Shown here: piece by piece, positions 35,610 through 47,089 of the stretch
Position numbering within the stretch: the first letter of the stretch is position 1
Layout of the letters: each line of letters starts with the position of its first letter
Assembly: GCF_030848805.1 (NCBI RefSeq)
Contig: NC_092366.1
Span: forward strand, 14,884,620-14,948,619
Source of the DNA: Temnothorax longispinosus
Lineage: Eukaryota; Arthropoda; Insecta; Hymenoptera; Formicidae
DNA: 64,000 nt
Direction: 5' to 3'
The notes under the pieces: model-generated
Told to the model about the DNA's origin: nothing
What the model saw: the letters and a program-made list of their open reading frames with translations, nothing else
Databases searched by the model: none
Made by a program: the position numbers and the translations under genes

Positions 35610-35875
35610 TGCTATCTTATTCTTTATTTTTTATTCTGAAAGTATACATATTTTTGATTTCATGGAGAAATGATGAATTCTATTTTTTATATATTTTTAT
35701 AATAACTGAGGCGCCGCGCCGCGGTGTTCATGTTTATTTCTGGCTATCTTATTTTTTATTTTTTATTCTGAAAGTATACATATTTATGATTTCATGGAGA
35801 AATGATGAATTCTATTTTTTACATATTTCTATAATAACTGAGGCGCCGCGCCGCGGTGTTCATGTTTATTTCTGG
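35610..35875 (+). repeat. Tandem duplication of a 132 bp unit
   Basis: Two adjacent, nearly identical units, each with TGATTTCATGGAGAAATGAT and GAGGCGCCGCGCCGCGGTGT. An open frame spans both, but it is low complexity and unlike any known protein. Confidence 0.9.
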
Positions 35876-36052
35876 CTCGACCAAGCAGCGCGGCGCATCG
35901 ATTTATTCGGAAATCTTTTGTAGGAAGAAGTACAATATGAATGACATATAACTTATAATGTTGTATATAATTAACATTATACAAATCACATTTTTGTTAT
36001 GAATATTGTATTTTAAAAGTTGTGTAATATTTCTGAAGTAAATCGTTATTAT

Positions 36053-37067
36053 ATAACTAGCTGGGTACCCGGGCTTCGCCCGGGCGTCTTTTTTTAAAAC
36101 GACTTTATTTACGTTGTTCCATTTTTGTTCTAGCTAATCTTATCCGCCAATGTATGATTCATAAACACATATTTTTAATAGCTTTCCACGTCACCATGAG
36201 GTACTATATATTATTAACGCGTTTTTTTAGTGGTGTCCCTAGTATTTTTAATTCTTTAAAAGAGTCGTACTTAATGACTTTTCCTGTTCAGATTTTCCTA
36301 TAATCAAGCAAATTTTAAAGAATTACATATGAAATAGAGGTAGAAAGGACTGAAGAATATAATCGAATTATAAATAGCCCGATATCTCAAAATTGGCGGA
36401 AATTAGAGCAACCACGAACATTTCTCAAACAAATCAAAATTTTATAAAGAAAGAATCCTTTTACCCGCGATCATCATCAAATTCAATACTAACGTTCCTT
36501 AAATGATACTCTATATAAAATTACATGTATAACTTATCCGACCAAAACCAATGGTCGAACCGTCATGATATTGCCAAACGTTGTCGATTAAAAATAGAGT
36601 TTTTCTTGTTATAACTTATACACTTTTTAAGCAGAAATCGGTAACCTTTTCACCGATTCTCGCCAAATTTAATAACAACCTTCCTCAAATGATACTCTAT
36701 CCATCAAATAACTTATACATTTTTCAGGTAGAAATCGGTACCCCCTTCACCGATCCTCGCCAAATTCAAAACTTTCCTTTAATGATACTCTATATAAGAT
36801 AACATGTATAACTTATACACTTTTTAGGCAAAAATCGGCAACCCTTTCACCGATTCTCACCAAATTCAATACTAACCTACCTTTAATGATACTCTATCCA
36901 TAAAAAAAAAATTAGCTCGATATCTCAAAATTTGAGGAAATCAGAGCAATTACGTAGATTTTTTTAGACAGAAACCGGTAACCCCTTTATTATTAGCAAT
37001 TTTTTGAATTCTATTATATTCCTCAGTTTTTTCTACTCCTATTTCATATAATACTTTATATAATACT
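36053..37067. repeat. Degenerate dispersed repeat
   Basis: Starts near TAGCTGGGTACCCGGGCTTC, then has serial diverged blocks (GATACTCTAT, ACCGATTCTCGCCAAAT). 36290-37067 resembles the 10504-11100 insertion in the Penelope-like copy. The stretch GAGTCGTACTTAATGACTTT (36255-36275) is inverted at about 37640-37660, so the TTAA MITE sits inside a symmetric repeat. Confidence 0.6.
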
Positions 37068-37071
37068 TTAA

Positions 37072-37586
37072 GGGGATCCTAAAGCCGTCTGTAATACCGG
37101 CTTTTTTTCTTAGCACTAATCTTTTAATTGACTTTATAAAAATGCAAAATTCTTGTCTAGAATTAAAGTACGCATCAAAATCTAGGTCATGGTGGTCAAA
37201 TTTATATCAAAAACGAAAAAAAATTAATATTTTTGTTAATTTTTGGTATACGTGACGACAATATTTGCTTTGTACAAAAATTCCACGATAAATATCAATA
37301 AAATTAGACCGGCATGACCTAGGGACAACATTTAAGAACAATATCGTGCAATTAGATCTAAGATTGAAAACCTAGAAAAAAAGATTACTTTATTTATATG
37401 TGCAAAAGCACATTCAGGTTGACAGGATAAGCAATATTGCGTGTGGCAAGAGATGGCGCAGTAATCGAACAAAGACAGATGCCTCTCATTAGACAAGGAC
37501 AGATATAGATATGTGACAAGAAAACAGGATTAGAAATGTTGACATTACCGACGTCAAGGAAGTTCAGCCTTCACTTTAGGATCCCC
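37072..37586. mobile_element. TTAA-flanked MITE, copy 2
   Basis: 515 bp, ends GGGGATCCTAAAG and CTTTAGGATCCCC, TTAA at 37068-37071 and 37587-37590. Nearly identical to 13490-14010, differing by a few substitutions and a short deletion, which suggests recent activity. Confidence 0.88.
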
Positions 37587-38140
37587 TTAAGATTTAGTTG
37601 ATTAGGAAAATCTGAACAGGAAAAGTCATTAAGTACGACTCTTTTAAAGAATTTAAAATTTTAGATATCCCAAATTTTTTTTCAAATTGGGTTGTAGCAC
37701 AATGGCACATGGCCTATGTTAGTCAGGAAGATATAAGCTATCCACCAGTAAAAATTAAAAATGCACGGAGAAAATTGTTACGGTTGTTACAACAATGTTC
37801 TCTATGATTAAAAGAGAAATGGATGTAAATTCAAGTTAAATTGATATTACATTCAATGTAGCTGTTAAGATATGCCCATTTATACAGTTGTCATAACCGT
37901 AGTTCTTACGATACGTAACATTCGGTTATAATACCCTCGTATATGGTTGCCTCAACCAAAGGATTATTGCTATCCCTCTTATGTGGTCTGCAGCACAATT
38001 ATTATGGTTGAGAGATCCATAAGATATAGCTGCACGGTACAGCACTGAATCACTGCATGATTGAGAGTTTAGTTCCATTGCGCGCGCAAAAGAATTTCTG
38101 CATAGAATAAAGTGGATTTGATAAGGATGTTTTAACTTTA

Positions 38141-38291
38141 AGGCCTATCTACATAAGACGCAGAACGCGAGTCGCAAGCACACACACAGTCTACATGTCA
38201 ATCTAACCTCTTTGTGTATAGAGGTTAGATTGACATGTAGACTGTGCGTGTGTCTTGCGACTCGCGTTCTGCGTCTTATGTAGATAGGCCT
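38141..38291. mobile_element. Foldback MITE, family F8
   Basis: Almost perfect palindrome with ends AGGCCTATCTACATAAGACG and its complement, flanked by TTA (38138-38140 and 38292-38294). The uninserted sequence is at 27836-27850 (aactttataaatata), so the TTA duplication is proven within this window. The centre has TCAATCT / AGATTGA. Confidence 0.92.
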
Positions 38292-38402
38292 TTATAAATA
38301 TACTTTTTTCATAAATATATTTACGAACACAAAATTTCGTAATGAGCCGACACTGGTTTCTGACATTCACCCGACATTATAAGAAATATTATATCATATA
38401 TC

Positions 38403-38693
38403 CAATTCAAAATTTCATTACTTTTTTTAAACTGAATTTGTTTCTTAAGATGATTTTTGAAAAATTATATATTTGCGCTGGTTGACATATGTAGACTAAA
38501 TATAACACTAACATTAAATTAAGAAGTGGTCTACCACGTAAGGCAGTTGGCTCACGATCCAGAGGTCCCGAGTTCGAATCCCACCAAGGTATGTGTGTTT
38601 TTATATGTGTTTTTAAATACGAGAAAATATTTATAATCATAGACTGCATCTTAAGAAACAAATTTAGTTAAAAAATAGTAATAAAATTTCGAA
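38403..38693 (+). mobile_element. tRNA-like foldback element T1, copy c (uninterrupted)
   Basis: Inverted ends (GAATTTGTTTCTTAAGATG and CATCTTAAGAAACAAATTT) around a tRNA-like block at 38527-38586: TGGTCTACCACGTAAGGCAG, GGCTCACGATCCAGAGGTCC, then GTTCGAATCCCACC. The B box (GTTCGAATCC) is consensus. The T stem does not pair fully, so it is not a working tRNA gene. Wider ends TTCACCCGAC / GTCGGGTGAA flank it. Confidence 0.8.
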
Positions 38694-38929
38694 ATAAATA
38701 ATTTTTTTTTGTCGGGTGAATAATTGTTCATTATGGTTGTAACATCCATATATTATGGTTGCAACATCCATATAGTAGCTACCCTCACTAAGGTTAGGGC
38801 AACCATATGGAAACCATAGGTCACTTCCAGAGTACTATGGTTTCCATAACCCTTTTGTATGGATGGGCGAAAATTAACAGCATTATTCTGTTGTAGCAAC
38901 CGTAACTTTTTCTCCGTGTGTAAAAATTT

Positions 38930-39556
38930 TTGAAATCAATTCAGTAGTTTCTAAGATTACCCTAAACAATGGTACAAACAAACTTTTCCCCTTTATATAA
39001 TAGTAGAGATTTGACCGTTAATTTTCCTTTCTGTTAGGATTTTCCGTAGCAAATGTCCGTAGCAAACTCGGCGCTCTATGATAAGTTTCTCGGCCTTTTA
39101 TAAGTGACTCACAATCAGCTGGTTTGTAAGATTGTATTTATTTCAATATACTTTTGCACTTGAAGCAAGTAACACGCGTGTCACGCTATTACCTTTTCAT
39201 CTTCTGTGGAGTTCAACAAAATTGCAGTTTTAATAATGTAAGTATATAGTAGGAATGTAGGAACTCTATGTATAATGTAAATAGTGTATACAATCTTACA
39301 CGGAAAGAACGGTTTTGCTGAACTATCTAAAAATTTAGCTAAATTCAGGTTTAAAAATAATTTTGTTGGATCAGTAAAATTATATAGAACACTCAAACTG
39401 ATTGCTAAATGTCAAAATTTTTTACAGTATTATCATTATACTTCAACAACCTACTATAATCATTTTGATAGTGTAACAAAATTATTGTGTATCTAACAGT
39501 GTACAATCTTAGTGTATAAACTTAATTCTGATAATTGTATGTATATATGATATTGG
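38930..39556. other. Unassigned AT-rich DNA
   Basis: Ends of other repeats near 38990-39010 (tatataatagtagag). No gene; the 70-codon frames here lack domains. Confidence 0.35.
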
Positions 39557-39718
39557 CAGTGTTGGAAAGTAACGCGTTACTTTTACAAGTCACTTTTTTC
39601 CAGTAATAATTTAGTAACGGCGTTATTTTTTTTTTCGATAATAACTGTAACGGTAACGCAGTTACATTTTGGGGTAACGATAACGAATCGATCACAGTTA
39701 CTTTAATCGTTACTTTAG
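39557..39718 (+). mobile_element. hAT-like terminal fragment
   Basis: Begins CAGTGTTGGAAAGTAACGCG and continues with repeated GTAACG/GTTAC words, as at ends of many hAT MITEs. Only one end is clear; the sequence changes at GCCGGGTC. Confidence 0.5.
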
Positions 39719-41394
39719 GCCGGGTCTACAAAAAAAATATCAGATTGAAAGAAAGTCTCCCAATGAGCGATAAAATACTCGATAATAATGATTTTTTGGA
39801 TAAATTACATATAACAACTAAAAAATAAGAAGTTAACTTCAAATGGCGTACTTTACACAAGTATTTCTCGAAAACGAGTACCGCAATGGTATTGAAACTT
39901 ATCGCATATTATTAATTTCTATTTTTATATATAAAAGCATCATATACTAGTCTTTCAAAAACATTTAGAAAAAACTTTTTCACAATTTATTAAAATGTCT
40001 GTTTCACAATACCTCGGAATAGGAATTCCGTGTTAAAAGTTAAAACTTTGAAGCTCAATATCTCGATTTTTAATACCGCAAAAGGTACTAAAATTTATAC
40101 TACACATAAAGCACATAAATTAATGTATATTCACAGTTTCAAGAAAATCTAGAGAAAATCGATTTTCCGGAGAACGTTCTTAAGATCTTTCAAACTAGAA
40201 TACGCTCTTGTAATTTATTATTTGTCATTAACATATTTTATTATTAATCACATACATATAAGTGTGAGAAAGCATATATGGTACAAAATAATTTCAATAT
40301 TCAAATTATTGTAATAATAAAGAAATCAATTATTTACATTTTTTTCTGTGTGTGTATGTGTGATGTTATTGACAATAGTTTCTTTGCACGTTTACATTTC
40401 TTTTGCAGATTTTTTACGCGCTTAATTTTCACAAGTGTGATGTCAAATACAGACAAGATTTTTTTTTATCTGCTATAAGCGTTATTTTGAATGTAAGATT
40501 TTAATAATCAAATGTTTTTAATAATCAAACATTTTCAAACTGCAAGCGAGGGACAAGCAATATCATCTACAGCATGTATCCTTAAAATACTACGATCTTT
40601 TCTAGCAGCACTAGCCACTAGCGTATAATTTGTCCGCCGACATTACTAATTTCTTCTGCAGCAACACATAAAATGTTGAACAGTTTTCTCGAATGGTTGT
40701 AATAACGTCTGTATGTCCTTGCATTATTAATTCGTTAAGGTATTGCTCACATTCTCATTCTATTAACAAAATTTTGAAAAAAGTTATAATATTTTTAATA
40801 ATATTTTTATTTAATAAAATTTAAAACTATTAATTTAGAAATTACATCTTCTGACCAAAAGCGTTGGTCGAAATTAATAATGTCTCGATGATTGATCCGA
40901 AAAAGTGCTGTGTGAATCCGACAAAGCGAGTTGGCTCACGGTTTTTTCAATGTTCATATCGGTAAAGACGTTATATATTGCCAGTTACTGTCGATTTAAG
41001 CTGCTTTAACTGTTATTCTGTTCACTGGCGAAATAAATTTATTATTCTGATTTTTAATAATATAAGAGAAATAAGACCGTTTTATGTGACCGTTATACAA
41101 TCAATCAATATTAAATAAGCCGTGTACGATCCGAGCTTGGATCTTAATAGGATTTACACCGTCTGTCATTTATGGTGACCAGGATATAACAGAAAAGAAG
41201 AGCATTTTTGTCTTCTTCTTCTAAAAAGGGCATGTCGTAGGTATTGTTGTCACTTTTCCGCGATGCCGATTGGTTCTCTTGCTGCGCTTACTTCATTTGC
41301 AGCTGTCATTGTATATTTTGACAGTTGTGTGTATCAAGGGTTAATAGTGTAATAGTAATAGCATAATGTTAAAGCTAAATAGCGCGCGCAAAGC
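39719..41394. repeat. Diverged relatives of palindrome P1
   Basis: 40165-40260 and 41060-41220 match parts of the 31.4-32.5 kb palindrome (AATACGCTCTTGTAATTTAT; GAGCTTGGATCTTAATAG; CCGTCTGTCATTTATG). No protein-coding gene is recognised. Confidence 0.5.
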
Positions 41395-41705
41395 GCGCGT
41401 CTGTAGTGTCTAGTTACTTAAAAAATAAAAATAATTTTTTAAAATAAGGTGAAAAGAGAGAACATGCAAAGTTTAACGTTATTCACTTTCTTCGTTTTCC
41501 TATAAAAAGTTCCTGAAAAATATATATTTTAAAGATCTTTTAAATCAGAATACCTCCGTTAATAATTCTTTACATTCTCTTCCTGACAGAAGAGATTTTA
41601 CCACTTCTCAATATAAATATAAATTTATCTTGTTATGGTTTTATTCAATTATTCCGGCGTTTTTATATTTGTGATTTAATTAGATTATTGTTTACTTTGT
41701 TGATA
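41395..41705. repeat. Large inverted repeat, right arm part 2
   Basis: Reverse complement of 31185-31490: shares AACATGCAAAGTTTAACG, TTACCACTTCTCAATATAAA and TTCAATTATTCCGGCGTTTT. Confidence 0.75.
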
Positions 41706-42259
41706 TTACCTTTTTCAAAAAAAGGTAAAAAAAGGCGCCAAGTACACGCGCAATGTATGTTGTAAATCTAAAAATCTTAAATGGTAGTAGCTTTATTTCT
41801 TCCTAACAAAATAATTCACAAAATTGCGTTACCTAACTCAACCCAAGTGATATGTATAGTAGCTTTATATTTTTCTCCCTAACAGAATAATTCACAAAAT
41901 TGCGTTACCTAATTCAACCTAAGTGATACGTATTTCAAAAAAAGATGTGAAATTTTTAAATTGCGCCAATTGCAAAGAGAATATATATACTTTGAAAAAT
42001 AATTGTTGTGCAACTACTTTTAAAAAATAAAACAAAATTGTGTTACCTAACTCAGCCCAAGTGGTATGTATCTTTGTATTCCTGAGAGTCTTTTTATCAA
42101 CCCAAGTGGTAATAGTTTTAATTCTCTTTGATAAAATTATAATATTACAAAGAATTATTTTAATCACAAAGAATTAAAGAGGTAACATAAAATAAAAATA
42201 TTTAATTAAAATAAAATAAATAAATTTTTCTTGTAAAAAACTTGGCGCTGCTTTTTTAA

Positions 42260-42391
42260 GGTCAACCCAGACAAACTTGCATAGGTGCATAAGCATATGC
42301 ATAAAGAGATGGATTGGTCTATTTCCTTTTGCACATATACATATAAACCAATTAATTTCTTATGTTTATGCGCTATGCAAATTTGTCTGAA
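42260..42391. mobile_element. Foldback MITE, family F2 copy b (in P2 loop)
   Basis: Left end AGGTCAACCCAGACAAACTT, right end AATTTGTCTGAAT is shortened. Inner GGATTGGTCT and AAACCAATT. Confidence 0.75.
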
Positions 42392-42394
42392 TAA

Positions 42395-42791
42395 GAGCCT
42401 CCACACAAGACTCTCGTATGATAGCGTAGCGCAACGTAACGTGGATTAACGCACAAGAAACGTATCGGTTAGAGCCACCGCACAAAATTTTCGTATGGTA
42501 ACGTAACGTAGATCAACGCACAAGAAACGTATTGACGTATAAAGCGTCATCTACAATGGCAGCAGGAGTATACAGTAAGACGTAAGCAGTAAGTTATTGA
42601 CTAATGGGATTTTTACAATTCAAGAATAATCGACTGTGATTGGTCAATAGAATAGTTTACTGCTTACGTCTTATTGCATACTCCTGCTGCCATTGTAGAC
42701 GACGCTTAACGCCGTAACTGATACGTTTCTTGTGCGTTGACCCACGTTTCGTTACACTACGTTGCCATACGAAAGTCTTGTGCAAAGGTTC
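42395..42791. mobile_element. Foldback MITE, family F9 (in P2 loop)
   Basis: About 397 bp, ends GAGCCTCCACACAAGACTC and GTCTTGTGCAAAGGTTC, flanked by TAA (42392-42394, 42792-42794). The left arm has a direct duplication of AACGCACAAGAAACGTAT. Inner arms GCAGCAGGAGTATACAGTAA / TTGCATACTCCTGCTGC and GTGATTGGTCAATAG. Confidence 0.82.
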
Positions 42792-43350
42792 TAAACCTTA
42801 AAAAAGCAGCGCCAAGTTTTTTACAAGAAAAATTTATTTATTTTATTTTAATTAAATATTTTTATTTTATGTTACCTCTTTAATTCTTTGTGATTAAAAT
42901 AATTCTTTGTAATATTATAATTTTATCAAAGAGAATTAAAACTATTACCACTTGGGTTGATAAAAAGACTCTCAGGAATACAAAGATACATACCACTTGG
43001 GCTGAGTTAGGTAACACAATTTTGTTTTATTTTTTAAAAGTAGTTGCACAACAATTATTTTTCAAAGTATATATATTCTCTTTGCAATTGGCGCAATTTA
43101 AAAATTTCACATCTTTTTTTGAAATACGTATCACTTAGGTTGAATTAGGTAACGCAATTTTGTGAATTATTCTGTTAGGGAGAAAAATATAAAGCTACTA
43201 TACATATCACTTGGGTTGAGTTAGGTAACGCAATTTTGTGAATTATTTTGTTAGGAAGAAATAAAGCTACTACCATTTAAGATTTTTAGATTTACAACAT
43301 ACATTGCGCGTGTACTTGGCGCCTTTTTTTACCTTTTTTGAAAAAGGTAA

Positions 43351-44433
43351 TTTTGTACTGATATCATGCGTTTTGTAGTGATAAGCAAGTATCGGCAAAA
43401 AATTTCCATTTTTTATTTTTTAATTATTCACAAATTGACAATAACAACAAATTAAATTTTTATTAAATTTATATATATATATATATATAAAACCTTTTAC
43501 TTTTTACAAATATACATATATGTGTATTTATATTCGTATTATATAGAGAATCGCTATAACATTAAATGTAATAATAGTTATAATATAGAACTATTGTCTC
43601 CTATTTTTGAAATTTATATAATAAATTATAATAAATATAATAAATACCTATTTATTATATTTAATGTTATTCTTGTAAATTCTCTATGTGAGGTAGGTAT
43701 AAATACACATATATATCGTATATATACATATATATAATATTAACCTGTTTTTTAAATCATGTTTATCTGCAATAATTAAATTATTTATATTAAATCAATT
43801 ATTTTTAAAATAAAAAATTTACCTGACAATGTGATTATTCCTTATCCACTAATTATTAATTTTCAAATAAGTAATAATTCATGTATTAAAAACACATGAA
43901 GAATATAAAACGATGCGAAACTGGAAACTACTGGAACAGATTCGGGTCTGGACTAGTTATTTATTGGTTCGGATTCCTTGACTGCTTGAACAGGTCGACT
44001 GAGAAAAAGTTTATTATAATGGACCATTTTCCCAAAAATATTACATACATGGATCCAACTTGTATCAAATCTATGAATAATACGTGATTATAATCGATAT
44101 AATTGTATATATTTATTTTTGTTCAGTTATCTTCAAGAAATGACAAGAGATGATACATCTAATATTTGTAAATAGATTTCTGTTAGAGGATCTGATCATG
44201 GATTAATATTTTAATACTGTTTCTGTATCGGAATGAATTAAAGTATGGTTTTGTATTTTCATATTGTAATTATTATATTCAAGTCATTAAACTATTCATG
44301 TATTTTTATTTTCCCTCCAAATGTTTGCGAAAACTTAACTATTTAGTAGAGCTATATAATCGAGTAAATGAATTAAATATTATCACATAACTGAATGAAT
44401 TAAAATCACAGTCCTTAAAAATACAATGTAGCT

Positions 44434-44481
<48 letters not shown>

Positions 44482-44638
44482 TTGTAAAATAGATTATAAT
44501 ATATATATATATATATAATCAGCTGTTTTATAATGAATCAATTGTACGATGAAACAAAGTTATTTATCTGGTTATAATATTTACAGTCCTTGAATCTGAA
44601 TCCTTTAAACAAAATTGGACAATTCGTTGAATCTAAGA
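43351..44638. other. AT-rich gene-free DNA
   Basis: Contains (AT)n tracts at 43471-43489, 44436-44477 and 44500-44517 and short ATA-rich frames without domains. Confidence 0.5.
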
Positions 44639-45616
44639 TCAGATTTTAGCTTTCTTCCTATTTTTATCCGACACTGTATACTTGTAACTTTTCGTTGGAT
44701 CAAAAGGTTCCCATCTACTCGCTGGAAAAATGTGTTTGTTCCTCTCGTACCATGATCTAATGAGAAAAATAAAAAATAACATAAAAAAGAATTATGCAAA
44801 ATATTCTTTTAATAATAAATACCTAAGTAAAACTTTTCCGACATGTGATTCCTCGGTTTTGACAGAAGCATCGTGCATAATACGAATATCATCGTGAACG
44901 TCAAATGTGAACAGAGGCCCGCTCTTTCCTCGTGCCTAATCGCAATATTACATACATTAAAATAACATGCCAACATTGTGATATTGCTTCATAAGTTTTA
45001 TCATTTGGTATATTTACCTTAGTTACAATAAAATCAGTTACAGTTGCAGTAAAACGTATAATGGTGCGGTAATATAAGATTCTCCTTGACATACATTAAC
45101 TGATCTGCTATTACTGTTTTAAGCTCGCTGAATTCGGGCCTCAGAACTTCTAAACATCTCTGAAGAACCTAATAGATAGAATTACCTGTATGTGAAAATT
45201 TAATTTATGCAGCAGAACATTATATATCATGCCAATGTTACTCCAAAAGTGACACTGGAGTATTTTAATAACTTAAACGTTCTCTAAACCACTGAGACAT
45301 TCACCTTTCTTCATTATAACACTCCGACGATGGTCAGATCCATCCCAATAACTGAATGTGATCTCAATTTCTTCTTCCTTCAACGCGTTCTGCTTTCTAG
45401 CCCATTCTTGTCTCAATTCTTTCCTAAGTTTATTTTCCTCCTCGTCCCTTTCCCTACTGGCAAAAAACATGTATCTACATCTGGATTTTCCTAAATCTTC
45501 TTAATCGCAGGGCTATCAGATTGCACATTTTCTGACTGCGGGGATTTTTCGGCATTGTCTTCGTCAGAAGACATCTCAGCTTCATCTTCGTCTTCGTCCA
45601 GATTAAAAGACAATGA
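44639..45616 (-). pseudogene. Fam50a: XAP5/FAM50 copy, decayed
   Basis: Minus-strand exons in XAP5 order: acidic segment and ELRQEW...EIEITFSYWDGSDHRRSV to a donor at 45304; 45168-45018 (PEFSELKTVIADQLMYVKEN, LILPHHYTFY, DFIVTK); 44935-44823 (ARGKSGPLFTFDVHDDIR); 44756-44639 (SWYERNKHIFPASRWEPFDP, stop). XAP5/FAM50A is a conserved nuclear, spliceosome-linked protein. Defects: stop in KKI*ENPDVDT, a one-base loss at FLPG-, no recognisable NTIQQFLQ segment, and a 13-bp insertion between HHYTFY and DFIVTK. The first about 100 residues are missing. Introns are kept, so this is a genomic duplicate rather than a retrocopy. Confidence 0.85.
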
Positions 45617-45691
45617 TCAAAGCATAAAATACACGTACAAAAATACAAATTATGAGATAATCAGGATCATAAAAAGATTGTAAGAAATTAC

Positions 45692-45839
45692 TTGTGGGTA
45701 TCAGGATTCGTGAATGTTCGCTCAATTTAACGGCGGATTTTCTCTTGCATTCCGCGTGATCGACGATACATGCACATTTCGTGGCATCTAGCCTTAGCAT
45801 CTTTGTGGTATCGTCATCATGCATTAGGATTTTCTTCAT
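45692..45839 (-). other. Unrecognised exon-like frame
   Basis: Minus-strand ATG at 45839 to a GTAATT donor at 45691: MKKILMHDDDTTKMLRLDA, a Cys cluster (KCACIVDHAEC), then KRKSAVKLSEHSRILIPT. It looks like coding sequence just upstream of the XAP5 copy. I do not recognise the family; it may belong to the same duplicated segment. Confidence 0.35.
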
Positions 45840-45916
45840 ATCCTATCTTCTGAAGAAGCCCATCGAAAGTTCTTGATATGTATGACTAGATGACATTCAG
45901 AGCACTAGGCAGAAAT

Positions 45917-45997
<81 letters not shown>
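45917..45997. repeat. (CA)n(TA)n microsatellite
   Basis: (AC)n at 45917-45937 passing into a long (AT)n to 45997. Confidence 0.95.
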
Positions 45998-46000
<3 letters not shown>

Positions 46001-46375
46001 CGGCAAACCACATATATAACATCGTGTTATTTTTATAACTTATTTACGCAAACGTTACTTCTGTAGTAACTTACGATACGATAATTCCTCCGCGTAAACG
46101 GGAGATTTTATAGTAACTATTATGATTGGAAATCAAGAGCCATCGTTGAAAGTAGTGAAGGTTACGTTTCTCTGATTGAGAGACGACGACGTATCTTAAT
46201 ATGAATTACTGTAAGTTACTATAGATGTACTCACTCGCGTAAACATATAGTTCGACAACTTTTACAAGACAGCATATACGTACGTGTGCCATTTTGAATA
46301 TACCTTCCTTTGTTTAAAGATCTCCTCGACATCTCTCTGTGGTTAATACTTTATATATTTCACTTACTACGTTTA

Positions 46376-46545
46376 CACGCGAGCGTTACTTCTGTAGTTT
46401 AACTTACGATAATTCCTTCGCGTAAACAGAATTTTCCTTCGCGTAAACGGGATTTTGTAGTAACTTACGATAATTTACTCCGCGTAAACGAGTGAATTAT
46501 CGTAAGTTACTACAGAAGTAACGCTCGCGTAAACATACAGTTTGA
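46376..46545. mobile_element. Foldback MITE, family F10
   Basis: Ends ACGCGAGCGTTACTTCTGTA and TACAGAAGTAACGCTCGCGT, with repeated CGCGTAAAC and TTACGATAATTC inside. A diverged relative with GTTACTTCTGTAGTAACTTA lies at 46050-46270, so this family has spread locally. Confidence 0.8.
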
Positions 46546-47089
46546 CAACTTTTACAAGACAGCATATACGTACGTGTTTGTACGATTTTGTAGATACACC
46601 TTCCTTCTTAAAGATCTATCGGCATCAGCTCTCTACGGTCAATACTTATTGTATATTTCACTATCTGTCACGACGCGGCAACGGTCACGACTATCACACA
46701 CTTACACTTATCCTTTTCTAGGTTGTAAAAAACTGTCACTGTCACGCACTGCGACAGTGCACGAATGCACTCTCGTGTCAAAAATGGGAAAGTGACACAC
46801 CAGCCGCCATTTTTGTCCGACGTGGACGTTTCTTAAAAAAAAATTTTCCACATTTGGACTTTGCATCGCAATATCTTCGCTCGTAGGGCACGTAACGGAA
46901 AAAAAAGACTCTTATTTATAAATCAAACCCCAAGCTATCGATCGAACCTACTTAGAAATTGATCCGTTCACTCGTTATTGAGATCTCAAAATCTCGGATA
47001 CTCGCAACTCATGCGTTCGCGTAAAAGAGTCACGGTGCGTCTCGCTTCGCGCGTACTTGGCGCGAGACACTACCGTGTCTCTTGATTAG
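46546..47089. other. Unassigned region
   Basis: Mixed-composition DNA with CACTGTCACGCACTGCGACA palindromes near 46735-46765. No gene recognised. Confidence 0.35.

Larger units (their letters stand above)
37764..38921. mobile_element. 1.16 kb terminal-inverted-repeat element with nested insertions
   Basis: Left end CACGGAGAAAATTGTTACGG and right end complement (CACGGAGAAAAAGTTACGG), each followed by TTG(T/C)TACAACA. It carries an F8 MITE (38141-38291) and a T1 element. No transposase is seen. Confidence 0.75.
41707..43350. mobile_element. Near-perfect 1.64 kb palindrome P2
   Basis: Arms of about 550 bp (41707-42259 and 42800-43350) are almost identical in inverted orientation: an 82-codon frame on the minus strand at 41919-42167 and on the plus strand at 42890-43138 gives the same protein residue for residue. 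Ends read TTACCTTTTTC and GAAAAAGGTAA, consistent with a TTA/TAA duplication. The loop is made only of two other MITEs, F2b and F9. Confidence 0.9.

Noticed and set aside
35609..35923. 104-codon open frame
   Set aside because: It runs through a 132 bp tandem duplication and is low complexity; no homology recognised.
38527..38586. Functional tRNA gene
   Set aside because: A and B box-like parts exist, but acceptor and T stems do not pair and the block is embedded in repeat copies.
41919..42167. 82-codon frame repeated at 42890-43138
   Set aside because: Identity reflects the palindrome arms; no domain, start context or homolog recognised. Treated as non-coding.
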